Part shown: positions 10,801-21,849 of the stretch, in pieces
Layout of the letters: the number at the start of each line of letters is the position of its first letter
Numbering within the stretch: the first letter of the stretch is position 1
NCBI RefSeq assembly: GCF_002775205.1
Contig: NC_036451.1
Location: 22,680,351 to 22,744,350 of the forward strand
Length of the DNA: 64,000 nt
DNA from: Xiphophorus maculatus
Taxonomy: Eukaryota; Chordata; Actinopteri; Cyprinodontiformes; Poeciliidae
Reading direction: 5' to 3'
Program-made: the position numbers and the translations under genes
Notes under the pieces: generated by a model
What the model was told of the DNA's origin: nothing
Database searches by the model: none
Seen by the model: only the letters and a program-made list of their open reading frames with translations

Positions 10801-13800
10801 GCTTCAGATCATCAGTGTCTGTGAGTAGGCCAGAATCACTATGACAAGTTTTCTCCTCCACTGCTGCTCCTCTGCTTGACTTTGCTAAGCAAACGTCAAC
10901 CCGATAGTTTTCCTCACAGATTTGCAAGACTGGGAGTGGGCCCGAATGCGAGGCGTCAGCAGCCCCCCTGCCGCATAGCGAGCCGTTTGGGGCGTGCGTC
11001 ATGATGGCGTCCACTTCATCATAAAACCTCATGAGACGCTTCCGCTCGGCTTCATCCGTCTTGCTCCTCTGAAGGGACCGGTAGAGGTACTTGAGGTTTT
11101 TGTACTTGGTGTGGCACTGCTTCCAGTCGCGCTCAATGCCTTGCTGCATGAGCCGGTTGGAGATCTGGACGAAGATGTCCCTCTTTCTGGTCGAGCTCTC
11201 CAGCTGCTTGCACACGCGCTCGTCGGACCACACCTGGATGAGAGCTTGCACCTCCTGGTCGCTCCAGTTCCGGCCAGTGTCCGACACCGTGACCACGTGG
11301 AACTGGTCTGAGCTCGGGGAGTCTGCTTGTGTCAAATGGGCCTCTGTGGTGCAGAAGAATAGAGGTAGTAAAAATCTCTTTGATCCAGAGTTCTTGCACA
11401 TTTCGCTATGTTAAAATTTCATCATTTTTGAGGACTATTGGTCGGTTTTACCCAACTTCATTGTATAAATCAAAAATTTATGGCAGATACAAAGGGATGC
11501 TGTGAATATGGAACTGGATAATGAATGAGGCTGGATGTAGCACTGCAGCTAACAATGATTTTAGTAATTGATTAATGTTTTTTTAATTACCACTTAAGCT
11601 TATTTTATACAATATTTTAAAAAATGAAAATAAGCACCCAAATTCCTTTTTTTTAAAAACAATAGAATATACATTTTATCGCCTAAATGCAATCACAGAT
11701 TTCCTTTAGTGAACGTTTGGTCATTTGTAGGAAAGGATGCATCTGAACCAAAAAAAATACTTTAACATCAACACAACAGGGCTGATCTGTTGATTAAACC
11801 AAAAGGTTCTTAAAAGGGGATTTTATTATTTTTTTACTCAATCTGAAGTTATATATGTTAATTATGTTTTACCTCCTTCCTCTTTAAAACATATTTAGAA
11901 ACGAAAGCATTTCATCTTAAATACAAATTGTATATATTTTACAGTTTTGGCTTAACATCAGCTTTGACTCCATTCGTAGCAGAGTCTGAATACTCCAGTT
12001 AATGATCATCAATTTACTAAATTAGATGACAATTACTTCAAGAATCGAGTCATCACAATTAATCTAATTTACTGTTTCAGTCTTAGATGGATGATGGAAT
12101 GTTGTTGGATGGATAAATTGACACTGGATGGATCCATTGCATGGATTAATTAACAGACGATGGAAATGGATGAACATTGATTGATAAATGTTCAATGGAC
12201 AAACAGACAATTGATAGGCATAGATGAATACATTATGGAGAAAAATGGATGAATGAATATACAAATGAGCAAACGGTTGGATTTAGCACACAAGTAGATG
12301 TTGGATTTTGAACAAAGATGGATGGCTGTTGGGTAAATGAATGGATAAAACCTTTAGGTAATGTGAAGAGGTCAGAAATAAACATTTTCCATATGTTACA
12401 CAGTGAATGAGATTGAAACATTATATCATACCTGTGCCTCTCCATTGTGCTTCTATGTCTCCATCAATATCATAATCATCACTGTTGTCGTCTGAAAATA
12501 TAATATAGAAAAATTAATTTTCCTGAATTCAAATGTATGGTGTGTAATCCATCAGAATCGCCCACCATCTTCAATCTCAATGATGATCTCGTTGTCTGAC
12601 GTCGTGATGGATCTTGTGTTGCATGGCACCGTCTGTAGCTGGCCCACCGTCGCGTCTACGTTGTATAGTCTCTTTTGCATCTCCTCTGTCCCATTCTCCA
12701 GTCCCTGGTTGAGCAAGATGGCTTCTACCTCTTCAAAAAACTTCATATACCTTCCAGGGCCCCCGGCTCCGCTGCCCGCGGCAGCGTGGGCACTTTTCGC
12801 CGTCTTGTAGTCGTACTTCAAGTTCTTGTATTTGGTCCGACACTGCTTCCAGTTGCGCACCACTCCGAACTTCCTCTGCATCTGGCGGGCCATCTCTTGG
12901 AAGATGCACTTGTTGCGCAGCGTGCTCTTCAGGCGCTCGCGGACGCTGCGGTCGGCCCAGACGCACAGCAGCGCCCGCACCTCGTCGTCCGTCCAGTGGC
13001 GGCCGCCTTCTTCGGTCACGTTTGGCGTGAGAGGAAGACTGGGATGCATTCTAGCCTTTATTCCTACAGACACACAGGCATTTCTATCTAGGGATGAACC
13101 GATCCACTTTTTTCATTGCCTCTATCTGAGGTTTGGTTTTGGCCTATGCCTACCACTACAGAAAATTTGTGCTGAACTGACTTAAAACGTTTCTTTTTTG
13201 TAAACATAAACATATACGTATGTACTGAGTTACAAATATATTTGATAACTCTGCACCAGTACAGCACATTTAAATACAGTAATAGCCTCCCAAGCTTGGT
13301 CAAACAAGTAAAAACGGCACAACTTTGAATTTGTTCAGTCAGTACAATTAGGAGTACAGCAGCCTAATGTAAAATAAATAAAAACAATAGGTTGACTACC
13401 TTGGTCAAACATGTAAAAATAAACTGCAACAAACTTTCTTTAAAGTGCAACTAGGAATTCTAAAAAACTATGAGCAAAAAGCATAGAATTAGACTGAATA
13501 GATCAGCCCTTATATATCGAGCACATTGTCACTGATACCCGATCTAGAATTTAATAAATCAGTGCATCTCTACTTTTACATTTGTTAAAACTTTTTTTTT
13601 GAATTGGGGAAATAAGTCAGCTTTTGGAGCAAGCAGGCAAAAAAAACAAACAAACAAAACTTGTATAACATGCTTGCTCTTTAAGCAAAGCTGAACGTTT
13701 TAAGCAGTGCTACGGTTTGTGGTAACCCCAGATTTACCTTCATTCATTGGCACTGAGACTGAGGAAATGTAGATGGCCTCCACCGGCCTTCCATCCAGTC

Positions 13801-16800
13801 CCGGGGCAAAGCCGGCTGACGTGCCCGCCGCCGCGTCACCCCTCCTGCTCTGAAGTCCCAGACTCCTGCTTTTAGCCTGACACTCCCTCCAGCCGCGCGC
13901 AACGCTGAGCCGCCTCAGCCGCTCTGAAATCAACTCGAACGTGCCTCTGCTCTCTGCGCCGGGCTTAGCTCCAACCTCATCCCACACTGACACGAGAGCC
14001 AGCACCTCTGCTTCCCCCCATGGCCTCTCCGGCGAGCCGTGCTCCTCCACCACCACCTCCCCGTCTGCCCCTCTTTGTCTCTCTGTTCCTCTCTCCATGT
14101 TTCGAGCTGACCTGGAAACGTTTTCGTTTCCTCGGCCCCCCCTTTCTATCTTTTTTTTTTTTTTTTTTTTGTCTCTGCTGCCCGGTTCCCTAGGCAACCA
14201 GGCGGTTAAGCCTGAGAGCAACGCCTACGTGCTGAAAAGCAGCCTCACCACTGGCTTAAGCTGTGTGCAGAGGGGGCGGGATCAAGTGTAATCTGAGAAG
14301 CAGCTTGGTAAAATGGACTGAAACTGCAGCAAGACGACTCTCCATGAATGGCAGCTCCACAAATGAGAAGCTCCTTTGTTCTGTTTCTTTGTGTGTGTGT
14401 GTCCCCTCCTCCAGCTCTGGTTCCTCTTTTCTTCTTCATTGCTTAAATCAAACCGGTTTGAACTGCCTCAAGGCGCATTATCAGAGCTGAGTTTGTTGGA
14501 CCATGGAATCTTTTATCAGGACTCCATCTTAGCAAAATTGACGATTTTGTTTTTGTTTCCTCAGAGGTCAGGAAAGTGCTGGGATTGTCACAAGCAATGG
14601 AGCCAGTCCGCCTACATACACGAGCCACAAGGTGAACGAGTTGTTTAATTCACACACGCATCAAACGTGCCCTCAGATCACACACCTCACACCTCAACAC
14701 TTCACCCTGAATCACCTTAATGGCCGCTCCGGCCTCTCCTGGTTTGTTTTGAGGCCATTTCTCACTCGAATCATCTGATTTCAAACAATGATCCCTCTCG
14801 GCATTTCTCAGGGCATGGGATTAGTGAGCACCGCTTTTGCACCAGAGGCTCTGCTCCAACTGCGCTACGGGAACCTTGGGATCTGCCACACGCGCTACTC
14901 AACGACCGGGTTCTCGGAGCTGCAGAACTGCCAGCCCTTCGTGGTCGACACGCTGCACGGCAGGATCGCCGTGGCGCACAATGGAGAGCTGGTCAACTCC
15001 CGTGCCTTAAGGAAAAAGGTGAGGACGAGCATTATATGTTATTTGTGATTAGTATTTATGCTTCAGGCATAAATACATTTTTCTCTCTCATTTTTTTATT
15101 TATTTACTGATTTTATTCCAGCTCGATAGTTGTTTGTAGCCACTGCATTCACAGAGACTCCAGTCTGATATGAAGTTTTTAGTTTGACAACAAGCAAATT
15201 CCTCTTTACTCATAAACAATAAAGTTTATGAATGTGAACCTGCACAACCAAGGGTCTTCAATCACTCTCACGGTTTTGTTTATATCAGTCATTAAACACT
15301 GAAATTTACACAGAAGTAGTGAGTACTATTTTTATTAGTGATTTTTTTTTTTTACTTCGAACTTAAATTATCTGTTAAATTCTAGTTATAAAACATGACA
15401 TTCTTTGTGTATTGCCGTCTATAGAATGAATAGAACGAAGACTCGGCTTTATTCTATTCTATAAAGCCGAGTCTTTATAGAATAGAAAACAGCAGGATCG
15501 CCGTGGCACACAATGGAGAGCTGGTCAACTCCAGTTGACATAATCAGCATTTGTTAAAACACTGATTATGTTTTATTAATAATCAGTGGGCAGTATAATG
15601 TAAAATGAATGTTTTTGAGCTTTATGTCATGTTATATTATACGTCATCAAAACCTAAAGTGTTGTTTTGATTTCTTCATGCATTTTTGAGAAGTCTTTCA
15701 ATCTCCCATGGCAACCATTCAGCTGTGCAAATCACCTGGGTGAACCTAGCACTGCCTTCACAGATGAAGCTCCTGGGCTTTTTTTTGTATTTTTGACTTT
15801 CTGTGTCAGAGCAGCTCCGCCCCACGGCTCCCCCACTCAGCTCCTTCAGACTAGTCAGCAGCAATTAGCAGACACTGGGTGAAACTGCACATCTACTGAG
15901 CTCATTATTCGAGCCACTTCTGAGTGAAACACTGGCAAAAACGTTGTTAAAGGGTTAATAGAGGAGCCATGTTGTGATGACATCTTGGAGGCGGAGTTTC
16001 ATAAGGAGCAGGAGTTTCTTAAGGAGACAGAGGCCCAATTTCACGGCATTAAATTACAAAGTAAAATTTCTTTTAAATCTTGTTTTATATATGTAGCATT
16101 TTTATAACAACTGAAGGTAACATACTTGATTGTGATTCTATGTACCTGAAAAATATATAATACTGCCCCTTTAACGCCTATCAGAACAGCAGCTTTGAGC
16201 ACGTTTTGCGTCTAATGCTCCTAGCCTTAACTTGTGGTGCAGGTAATGCGCCATGGAGTCGGTCTCTCCACCGGCTCAGACAGCGAGCTCATCACCCAGC
16301 TGCTGGCGCTGACTCCGCCCATGGAGGAGCTGGACACCCCTGACTGGGTTGCCAGGTGACTACCAACTCTGGACGCTGCGAAAATGCACCTCCTCGCATT
16401 ATTTCTTTACCTAATTTTTAGTTTCCTTCTACTGCAGAATTAAAAACCTCATGACAGAAACACCCACCTCTTATTCGCTGCTAATCATGTTCAAAGATGT
16501 CATCTACGCGGTGCGTGACCCGTACGGGAACCGGCCCCTATCCATAGGAAGGCTTGTTCCCATCTCTAGGCTCCACAGTCCAGGTATTTGCTGTTTAATT
16601 TTCACTTGTTTAGAATATTACTCTAATTGTGTTGTGAAACTAGGAGAAGTGAAAGTTTAGTCCAGGCTGATGGGAAACCAGATGAAGATCTCTAATAAAG
16701 ACATTGGATCCGCATTTCATTCCTGGTGTCCACGATTTTCCCCTCTGAACTCATTTTCTTACAAACAGGGAGCCTCACAAGAGGCTCAGCTCCCTGGGAT

Positions 16801-19754
16801 ATGATTTTGTCAGAGGTCAGATCGCTGCTAGTGGATGATTAACGTGACTCTTTGCTCCCTGGTTAGGTGCAGGAGAAGAGGACACTGAGGGATGGGTTGT
16901 GTCATCAGAGTCCTGCAGCTTCCAGTCCATCGGAGCAAAGTAATCTTTGTTGCTTTTAATGTTTCTCCACATGTCCATAACTCTAGTCTGTATTAGTTTC
17001 TAACATTGCCACGTCCATCTCAGGTATTACAGGGAGGTCTTACCAGGAGAAATAGTTCAGATATCCAGGTTTGGAGTGAAATCTCTAAGCGTCATTCCTC
17101 GCCCTGAAGGAGACCTGCCCGCCTTCTGCATCTTTGAATACGTTTATTTTGCCAGACCAGACTCCATTTTTGAAGGTATGAATATTTCTGTATTAATCAT
17201 TAAGCCGCATATAATTGCATAAATTGGAAGAAGACAGGAAGTGGTAGGAAGATGATGATGCGGTATGTTTTTTTTTTTTAATGACCTATTGCGTGAACAA
17301 ACTTATTCATGTGATTTTAATTGCGTTTTCAATGGAAACGTCGCAATTGCGAAATTGAGTTTTGTCAACATTAGCGGAATATCGAAAACCTTTTGCGCAC
17401 ATTTGTAATGAAAACGCAGCCGCTGTATAGTGACCGGACATTACCGCACCGCAGGGCAGATGGTGTATACCGTGAGGCAGCGCTGCGGCCGCCAGTTAGC
17501 CATCGAAGCTCCGACAGACGTAGACCTGGTCAGCACGGTGCCGGAGTCCGCCACCCCTGCTGCTCTGGGCTACGCTCAGCAGGTCAGTCCTCTACTCATC
17601 TGCTCAAAGATGGAAAAACGTCAACACTCACAATAACATTTCCCTGTCGTCCTTCTCCCAGTCTGGCCTCCCGTACACGGAGGTTCTGTGCAAGAACCGC
17701 TACGTGGGAAGAACGTTTATTCAGCCAAATACCCGCCTGAGGCAGTTGGGAGTGGCCAAGAAGTTTGGGGTGCTGACCGACAACTTCGCAGGGAAACGAG
17801 TGGTGCTTATTGATGACTCCATCGTCAGGGGCAACACCATCTCCCCCATCATCAAGCTGCTGCGGGAAGCTGGAGCGACAGAGGTTGGTTTCCTGTAGTT
17901 GGAGAAACTTTTAGGGTGTGATGCAGATTAGTGCAGGGGTCCCTAAAGTGGGTCCTCGAGGGCCGGCATCCTGCATGTTTTAGTTCTCTCTGGTTTAACG
18001 CACCTGGATCCAATGACGGTTCGTTAGAAGGCCTAAGAAGAGCACTGACCTGCTGAAAAGGTTGTTGGTACCACCAGGGAGAGAACTAAAACGTGCAGGT
18101 GCCGGCCCTCAAGGGCCGACTTTGGGCACCCCTGGGTTATAGTGTTTGTTTAGTTTTTATTCTATTTATTTTGGTCTGACATTTGCAGCTAATGCTAGCT
18201 CTGTGGAGATGTATGCAGTGAAGTGTTACCAGCTTGTCTCTATTATTGTAGTTTCTATTTGTTTTATTGACGCTCTCTTTTTAAGACCTTTTTAAAGTTG
18301 TGAAATAAATAAATAAAATATAATAAAATGACATAAGCAAGTTAAAGTGTGGATATTTTTATCCACATTTTTGTTTTTTAGCTCAGTATGATGTTAGTGC
18401 TTTTATACTTGTGTTGTAAACAATTTTAAGGTAAATAAACTTTGCTAAATACACACCTGACAAAGGCAGCTGATATCTTGATGATTGCAAAGAATAGTTT
18501 TCTTTAATTCCCTAAAGAAACTACAATAAGCCAATAATTGAAGACATTTTAAATGTCTAAATCTGAACTCACTGAATTTAAGTGTGAAGACCCTCTGTTT
18601 CTCTACTGCCATCGCTGGCTATGCTAACCAGCCTAGCATTCACAACAGGATCTGCTGATGGGAAAGGCTGTAGCAGTGCCACAGGAGAAGAAATTTGTTC
18701 AATTCCACTAAAATCACACAAATTGATCTCTGTTTTAAAAGAAGGCAATTTTTTTTTTTTTTACCCTTTCTGTGCAGTCAGTCTGAGACATGACGTCTCA
18801 TTCTATAGACGGCAATACACAAAGAATGTCATGTTTTATAACTAGAATTTAACAGATAATTTAAGTTCGAAGTAAAAAAAAAATCACTAATAAAAATAGT
18901 ACTCACTACTTTTGTGTAAACTTCAGTGTTTAATGCTTGATATAAACAAAACCGTGAGAGTGATTGAAGACCCTTGGTTGTGCAGGTTCACATCAGGGTG
19001 GCGTCTCCACCCATCAAGTTCCCCTGCTACATGGGCATCAACATCCCAACCAAAGAGGAGCTCATCGCCAACAAGCCAGAGTTTAAGGACATTGCTGGTT
19101 ATATTGGTAAGGCTTTATATACAGTACAGACCAAAAGTTTGGACACACCTTCTAATTCAATGGGTTTTCTTTATTTTCATGACTATTTATAAGGCAAGAA
19201 ATCCCACTTATTAACCTGACAGGGCAGGTTGACCTATGAAGTGAAAACCATTTCAGGTGACAACCTCTTGAAGCTCATCAAGAAAATGCAGAGTGTGTGC
19301 AAAGCAGTAATCACAGCAAAAGGTTGCTACTTTGAAGAAACTAGAATATAAGGGGTATTTTCAGTTGTTTTACACTTTTTTGTTTAGTGCATATTTCCAC
19401 ATGTGTTATTCATAGTTTTGATGCCTTCAGTGTGAATCTACAATGTCAATAGTCATGAAAATAAAGGAAACTCATTGAATTAAAAGGTGTGTCCAAACTT
19501 TTGGTCTGTACTATATATACGGTATATGTTTGTTTTTAAACAATACATGAACATGTTTAAATGTTTGTCTCTGCTTGTGCTCGTTCTGCTGCTCAGGCGC
19601 CGACAGCGTCGAGTATCTGACCGTGGAGGGACTCGTCTCTGCTGTCCAGGAGGGAATCTCCTCCTTCCAGAAGGAGAATGTCAGCTCCTACAAGGAAGTA
19701 GGCCACTGTACCGCCTGTCTAACTGGGAAATATCCAGTAGAACTCGAGTGGTAA
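7857..19754 (+). CDS. ppat: Amidophosphoribosyltransferase (PPAT), eleven exons
   Basis: PPAT catalyses the committed first step of purine synthesis in the cytosol: PRPP plus glutamine gives phosphoribosylamine. Exons are 7857-7984, 14565-14631, 14812-15018, 16243-16355, 16438-16583, 16867-16939, 17024-17175, 17455-17582, 17662-17883, 18986-19106 and 19597-19754. All frames join, giving 504 aa (human 517). After an 11-residue propeptide comes Cys12 of EECGVFGC, the glutaminase nucleophile once exposed. HTRYSTTG and AHNGELVN are glutaminase motifs. [13 protein letters not shown] (about residues 385-397) is the PRPP-binding loop. Cysteines in VRQRCG, FPCYMGI and the terminal CTACLTG correspond to the 4Fe-4S ligands. 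Intron 1 (about 6.6 kb) hosts an antisense gene. Introns 3 and 9 carry a long inverted repeat, and introns 9 and 10 carry MITEs. Confidence 0.97.
8326..8590. repeat. Dispersed retroposon-like repeat with AGAAT units
   Basis: Several AGAAT units (8330-8346) are followed by an AT-rich segment containing CTTTATTGTCATTGCACTG, which I know as common interspersed fish sequence. The class (LINE 3' end or SINE) is uncertain. It lies in ppat intron 1. Confidence 0.45.
9113..9126 (-). terminator. Polyadenylation signals of the nested Myb/SANT gene
   Basis: Overlapping AATAAA hexamers on the minus strand begin about 25 bases after the predicted stop at 9151. This supports 9151-9246 as the terminal exon. 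Confidence 0.55.
9151..14098 (-). CDS. Triple Myb/SANT-like domain protein, nested antisense in ppat intron 1
   Basis: I cannot name this gene; it is probably a nuclear DNA-binding protein. Exons on the minus strand are 13738-14098, 12566-13063, 12432-12491, 10753-11343, 9705-9782, 9317-9465 and 9151-9246. Every junction keeps frame, giving 610 aa. Three copies of a trihelix-type Myb/SANT-like domain (as in ZSCAN20/29 and MSANTD proteins) lie at about 25-88, 142-245 and 331-425. Copies 2 and 3 share W(T/S)(D)xEVxALxxVW, DWKQC or [13 protein letters not shown] and FYDEVDAI or FFEEVEAI. Copy 1 is weaker ([27 protein letters not shown]). No SCAN or zinc-finger domain is visible. Acidic [14 protein letters not shown] lies between copies 2 and 3. 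The ATG at 14098 has a good AACATGG context. If the donor at 10752 is skipped, exon 4 reads on to a stop at 10700, giving a 520-aa form. The last three exons rest on splice signals and frame alone and are less certain. Confidence 0.75.
9900..10375. repeat. Degenerate GCTAA/TTAGC repeat tract
   Basis: Words such as TTAGCATTTTAGCT, GCTAACATTAGC and their complements recur about every 40-60 bases (near 9918, 9947, 10031, 10053, 10130, 10233 and 10345). It resembles an old decayed tandem or inverted repeat cluster in ppat intron 1, upstream of exon 5 of the antisense gene. Class unknown. Confidence 0.45.
11530..12060. repeat. Decayed hAT-type MITE-like sequence
   Basis: CACTGCAGCTAACAATGATT followed by TTAGTAATTGATTAATG resembles the CTGCAACTAACGATTATTTT terminal sequence of the clearer element at 28398-28814, but the second end is poorly preserved. 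Short GATG/GGAT-rich simple sequence follows to about 12350. Confidence 0.35.
13089..13572. mobile_element. hAT-like MITE in an intron of the nested gene
   Basis: The segment begins TAGGGATGAACCGATCC and ends AGTGCATCTCTA, imperfect inverted ends of a type I recall from fish hAT-derived MITEs (GGATGCACCGAT). The interior is AT-rich without coding capacity. I see no clean 8-bp target duplication. Confidence 0.5.
15232..15429. repeat. Inverted copy of the ppat intron 9/exon 10 boundary, in intron 3
   Basis: These 198 bases are the reverse complement of 18798-18993, with four substitutions and a 2-base difference in a T run (about 98% identity by eye). The copied piece includes the exon 10 acceptor and the first 8 bases of exon 10. 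No target duplication or transposon end is visible, so a rearrangement is likelier than transposition. Confidence 0.93.
15438..15475. repeat. Perfect 14-bp hairpin between the rearranged segments
   Basis: AAGACTCGGCTTTA (15438-15451) and its exact complement (15462-15475) flank a 10-base loop. The hairpin lies between the inverted copy of the intron 9/exon 10 boundary and the stray copy of exon 3. Confidence 0.85.
15492..15532 (+). pseudogene. 41-bp stray copy of ppat exon 3 inside intron 3
   Basis: These bases match 14960-15000 of exon 3 (encoding [13 protein letters not shown]) with a single G-to-A change. No splice sites flank them. The right edge continues into AGTTGAC, which pairs back with GTCAACT inside the copy, and a further hairpin (CATAATCAG...CTGATTATG) follows. 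This is a fragment, not an alternative exon. Confidence 0.9.
15690..16170 (+). repeat. Dispersed repeat, related to 48430-48835
   Basis: AGCTCCTTCAGACTAG, CAGCAATTAGCA and CTGAGCTCATTA occur in the same order as in the reverse complement of 48430-48610, and both copies continue into AAAGGGTTAATAGAGG and CCATGTT. This marks a moderately diverged interspersed family. It ends near TACTGCCCCTTTAA. Confidence 0.65.
17934..18134. mobile_element. hAT-like MITE in ppat intron 9
   Basis: Long inverted ends of about 60 bp begin CAGGGGTCCCTAAAGT and end GACTTTGGGCACCCCTG, with GAGGGCCGGCA and TTTAGTTCTCTC in both arms. The flanking octamers GATTAGTG and GGTTATAG are only partly alike, so the target duplication is decayed. 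This family is common in teleosts. Confidence 0.75.
18798..18993. repeat. Partner arm of the ppat inverted repeat, overlapping the exon 10 acceptor
   Basis: This native segment (end of intron 9 plus 8 bases of exon 10) is complementary to 15232-15429. In the ppat transcript the two arms could pair and loop out exons 4-9. Confidence 0.93.
19123..19512. mobile_element. Tc1/mariner-like MITE in ppat intron 10
   Basis: Terminal inverted repeats start AGTACAGACCAAAAGTTTGG and end with the exact complement, in a TA-rich context (TATAC.../...TATA). The interior is non-coding. The sequence is familiar as a high-copy fish element; the superfamily is inferred from the TA context. Confidence 0.7.
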
Positions 19755-20281
19755 CTGGGACAGTAGCAGCAGCTGCATAGTGGAGGGACTCAGTCCTGCC
19801 ATCTGAAGTAAAGAAACTGTTCCACAACTATGGTGCAGGCATTTCTGCAGTCTCTGCTCGCAACTTTAAACTGTTTAAAAATCGTCACCTTCCTAAAATA
19901 ATGGTCTAAGTAATTTTTTGCGAAGTGATTTCTTTTTTTTTTTTTTCTAAATCATCTTTTGGTTAAAAAAAAAAAAGACTCACCACTATTTTAGGAAGGC
20001 GACAAAATGCTGCTTTTGGTTGAGCTTTACACTACTTTTTTTCCTAAATCAATGGATGTGTGATTAATTTTCTAAGCACACTAATAACTATGTATATTTG
20101 TTTCCTTTGTATGTTTAAACATCAAATGTGTTTAGAAAAAAACTTTGTATTCCAAGCATTTTCATATCAGAACATTAAAATGTGCAAGAAACACAACTGG
20201 AGACCAAAAATATTAAACTCTTACCCAATGTCTTTAAATTGAATTTATTCTTTTTGCCAAGTTGATATTTTATGAAACTTT

Positions 20282-20287
20282 AATAAA
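20282..20287 (+). terminator. Candidate polyadenylation signal of ppat
   Basis: AATAAAGGC lies about 530 bases after the ppat stop and is the first canonical hexamer on the plus strand there. Confidence 0.5.
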
Positions 20288-20691
20288 GGCAAAGATAAAA
20301 ACAAGTACAATGAGATTAACAATATATGCTTTATATGTAATAATCAATTAGCAATAAGGATTCAGAACGCTTTAGATTCAGCTATGATCCAACAAGAACA
20401 GACTGCTATAAAAGCCACACTACATCCACTCTAAAACGGCTCTTCTGCACAGGACCAACTGTAGTTACTTGTTCATCTCGATTTATCTCCAGTTTCTGTT
20501 GAAAAAGCAAAGCTGGTGATTAAAGATGTAAAGATGAAGGAAAAGCTGAACATCTGCAAAGGACTAAAGTCACCTGGGAGAGAAACCATCACATGCATCA
20601 TTCTCAAGTCGACCTGTTGAGAGGCAGAAAAAGTGATTTCAACACTTACAGGTGCATCACAGTTTAGAGAACCAAGTGAATCTGTTGGTTA

Positions 20692-21451
20692 CCGTATTTT
20701 CCGCATTATAAGGCGCACCTTCAATGAATGGCCTATTTTAAACTTTTTTCATATATAAGGCGCATAGAATAGATGCTACAGTAGAGGCTGGGGTTACGTT
20801 ATGCATCCATTAGATGGAACTGCGCTAAAGGGAATGTCAACAAAATAGTCAGATAGGTCAGTCAAACTTTATTAATAGATTACAAACCAGCGTTCTGACA
20901 ACTCTGTTCATTCCCAAAATGAATGAACAGCTGTTTTATTATTTTCCCTGAGGTAAAGTAAGTGACGTGGTATTTTTGTGACACAGTTTATCTTTTAACA
21001 ACAGCAAGGTGTAACATATAGTGGTGGGGAACTTTTCCTTGATTCAATAAACACGTAAAAAACAGTCTGATACTGTTACGGTAAATCAAACGTTAGTGCA
21101 ATCACAATATATATCCACTTCCGCACCATTGATTCGTTCATGTTAAATTCTCTGGCTGCTGCTCTATTCCCATGTTCTACTGCGTGACTGATCGCCTTGA
21201 GCTTAAACTCTGCGTCGTAAGCGTGTCTCTTAATTGGAGCCATTTTGGGGTCTTTACACAAAACCCAGCTTGCACCGCGCGCTGCTTCTTCTACGGGGGA
21301 AAATGAAGTCGGCGGCTGCTTACCGTAGTTGCGAGACCTGTTGTGGCTCAATATTGGTCCATATATAAGGCGCACCGGATTATAAGGCGCACTCTCGGCT
21401 TTTGAGAAAATTGAAGGTTTTTAGGTGCGCCTTATAGTGCGGAAAATACGG
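20692..21451 (-). mobile_element. Deleted pogo-like DNA transposon with transposase fragment
   Basis: The element is bounded by a TA target duplication (20690-20691 and 21452-21453) and inverted ends CCGTATTTTCCGC...GCGGAAAATACGG. The ends continue into (A/T)TATAAGGCGCACC, which recurs just inside each end. On the minus strand at 21076-21375 a frame encodes MAPIKRHAYDAEFKLKAISH followed by an AAAREFNMNESMVRKW helix-turn-helix. This resembles the N-terminal DNA-binding domain of pogo/Tigger-type transposases. The frame then runs into unrelated sequence, so the catalytic domain is deleted and the copy is non-autonomous. Confidence 0.8.
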
Positions 21452-21849
21452 TACTTCAGATTCATTGTTGACTGACTTGCTTCAAATGTCTGTTGATGTT
21501 TTGTTATGGCTCACAGCAACGGAAAACTGTCAGCAGCAGGAAATGCTCTAAAATCTCATTGAGATGGCTGCACTGACTTTGGACTTGAAACATAAAATTT
21601 AATTTGAATGGGGATTTCGAACCACTGAACAGATCAGCTCTTTACCTCCTTAGCCAGGTAAGCTTCCCTTTTTATATTTGAAGCCAGGTTCTTTAGCATG
21701 AATGATCTTTTGTGGCTTACTCTCCTTTTGGGGAGTATATGTGTTAAAATTTATTATTGAGTCTTATGCAAGTTTCAAGTTTCCATCAGCTGTAAGCCAC
21801 ATTCATAAAAAAAATGTTTAATGAATTAAGTTTCAGTCATTTAATGAGT

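Noticed and set aside
15492-15532. Alternative exon copying ppat exon 3
   Set aside because: No acceptor or donor flanks it, and it lies within rearranged hairpin sequence.
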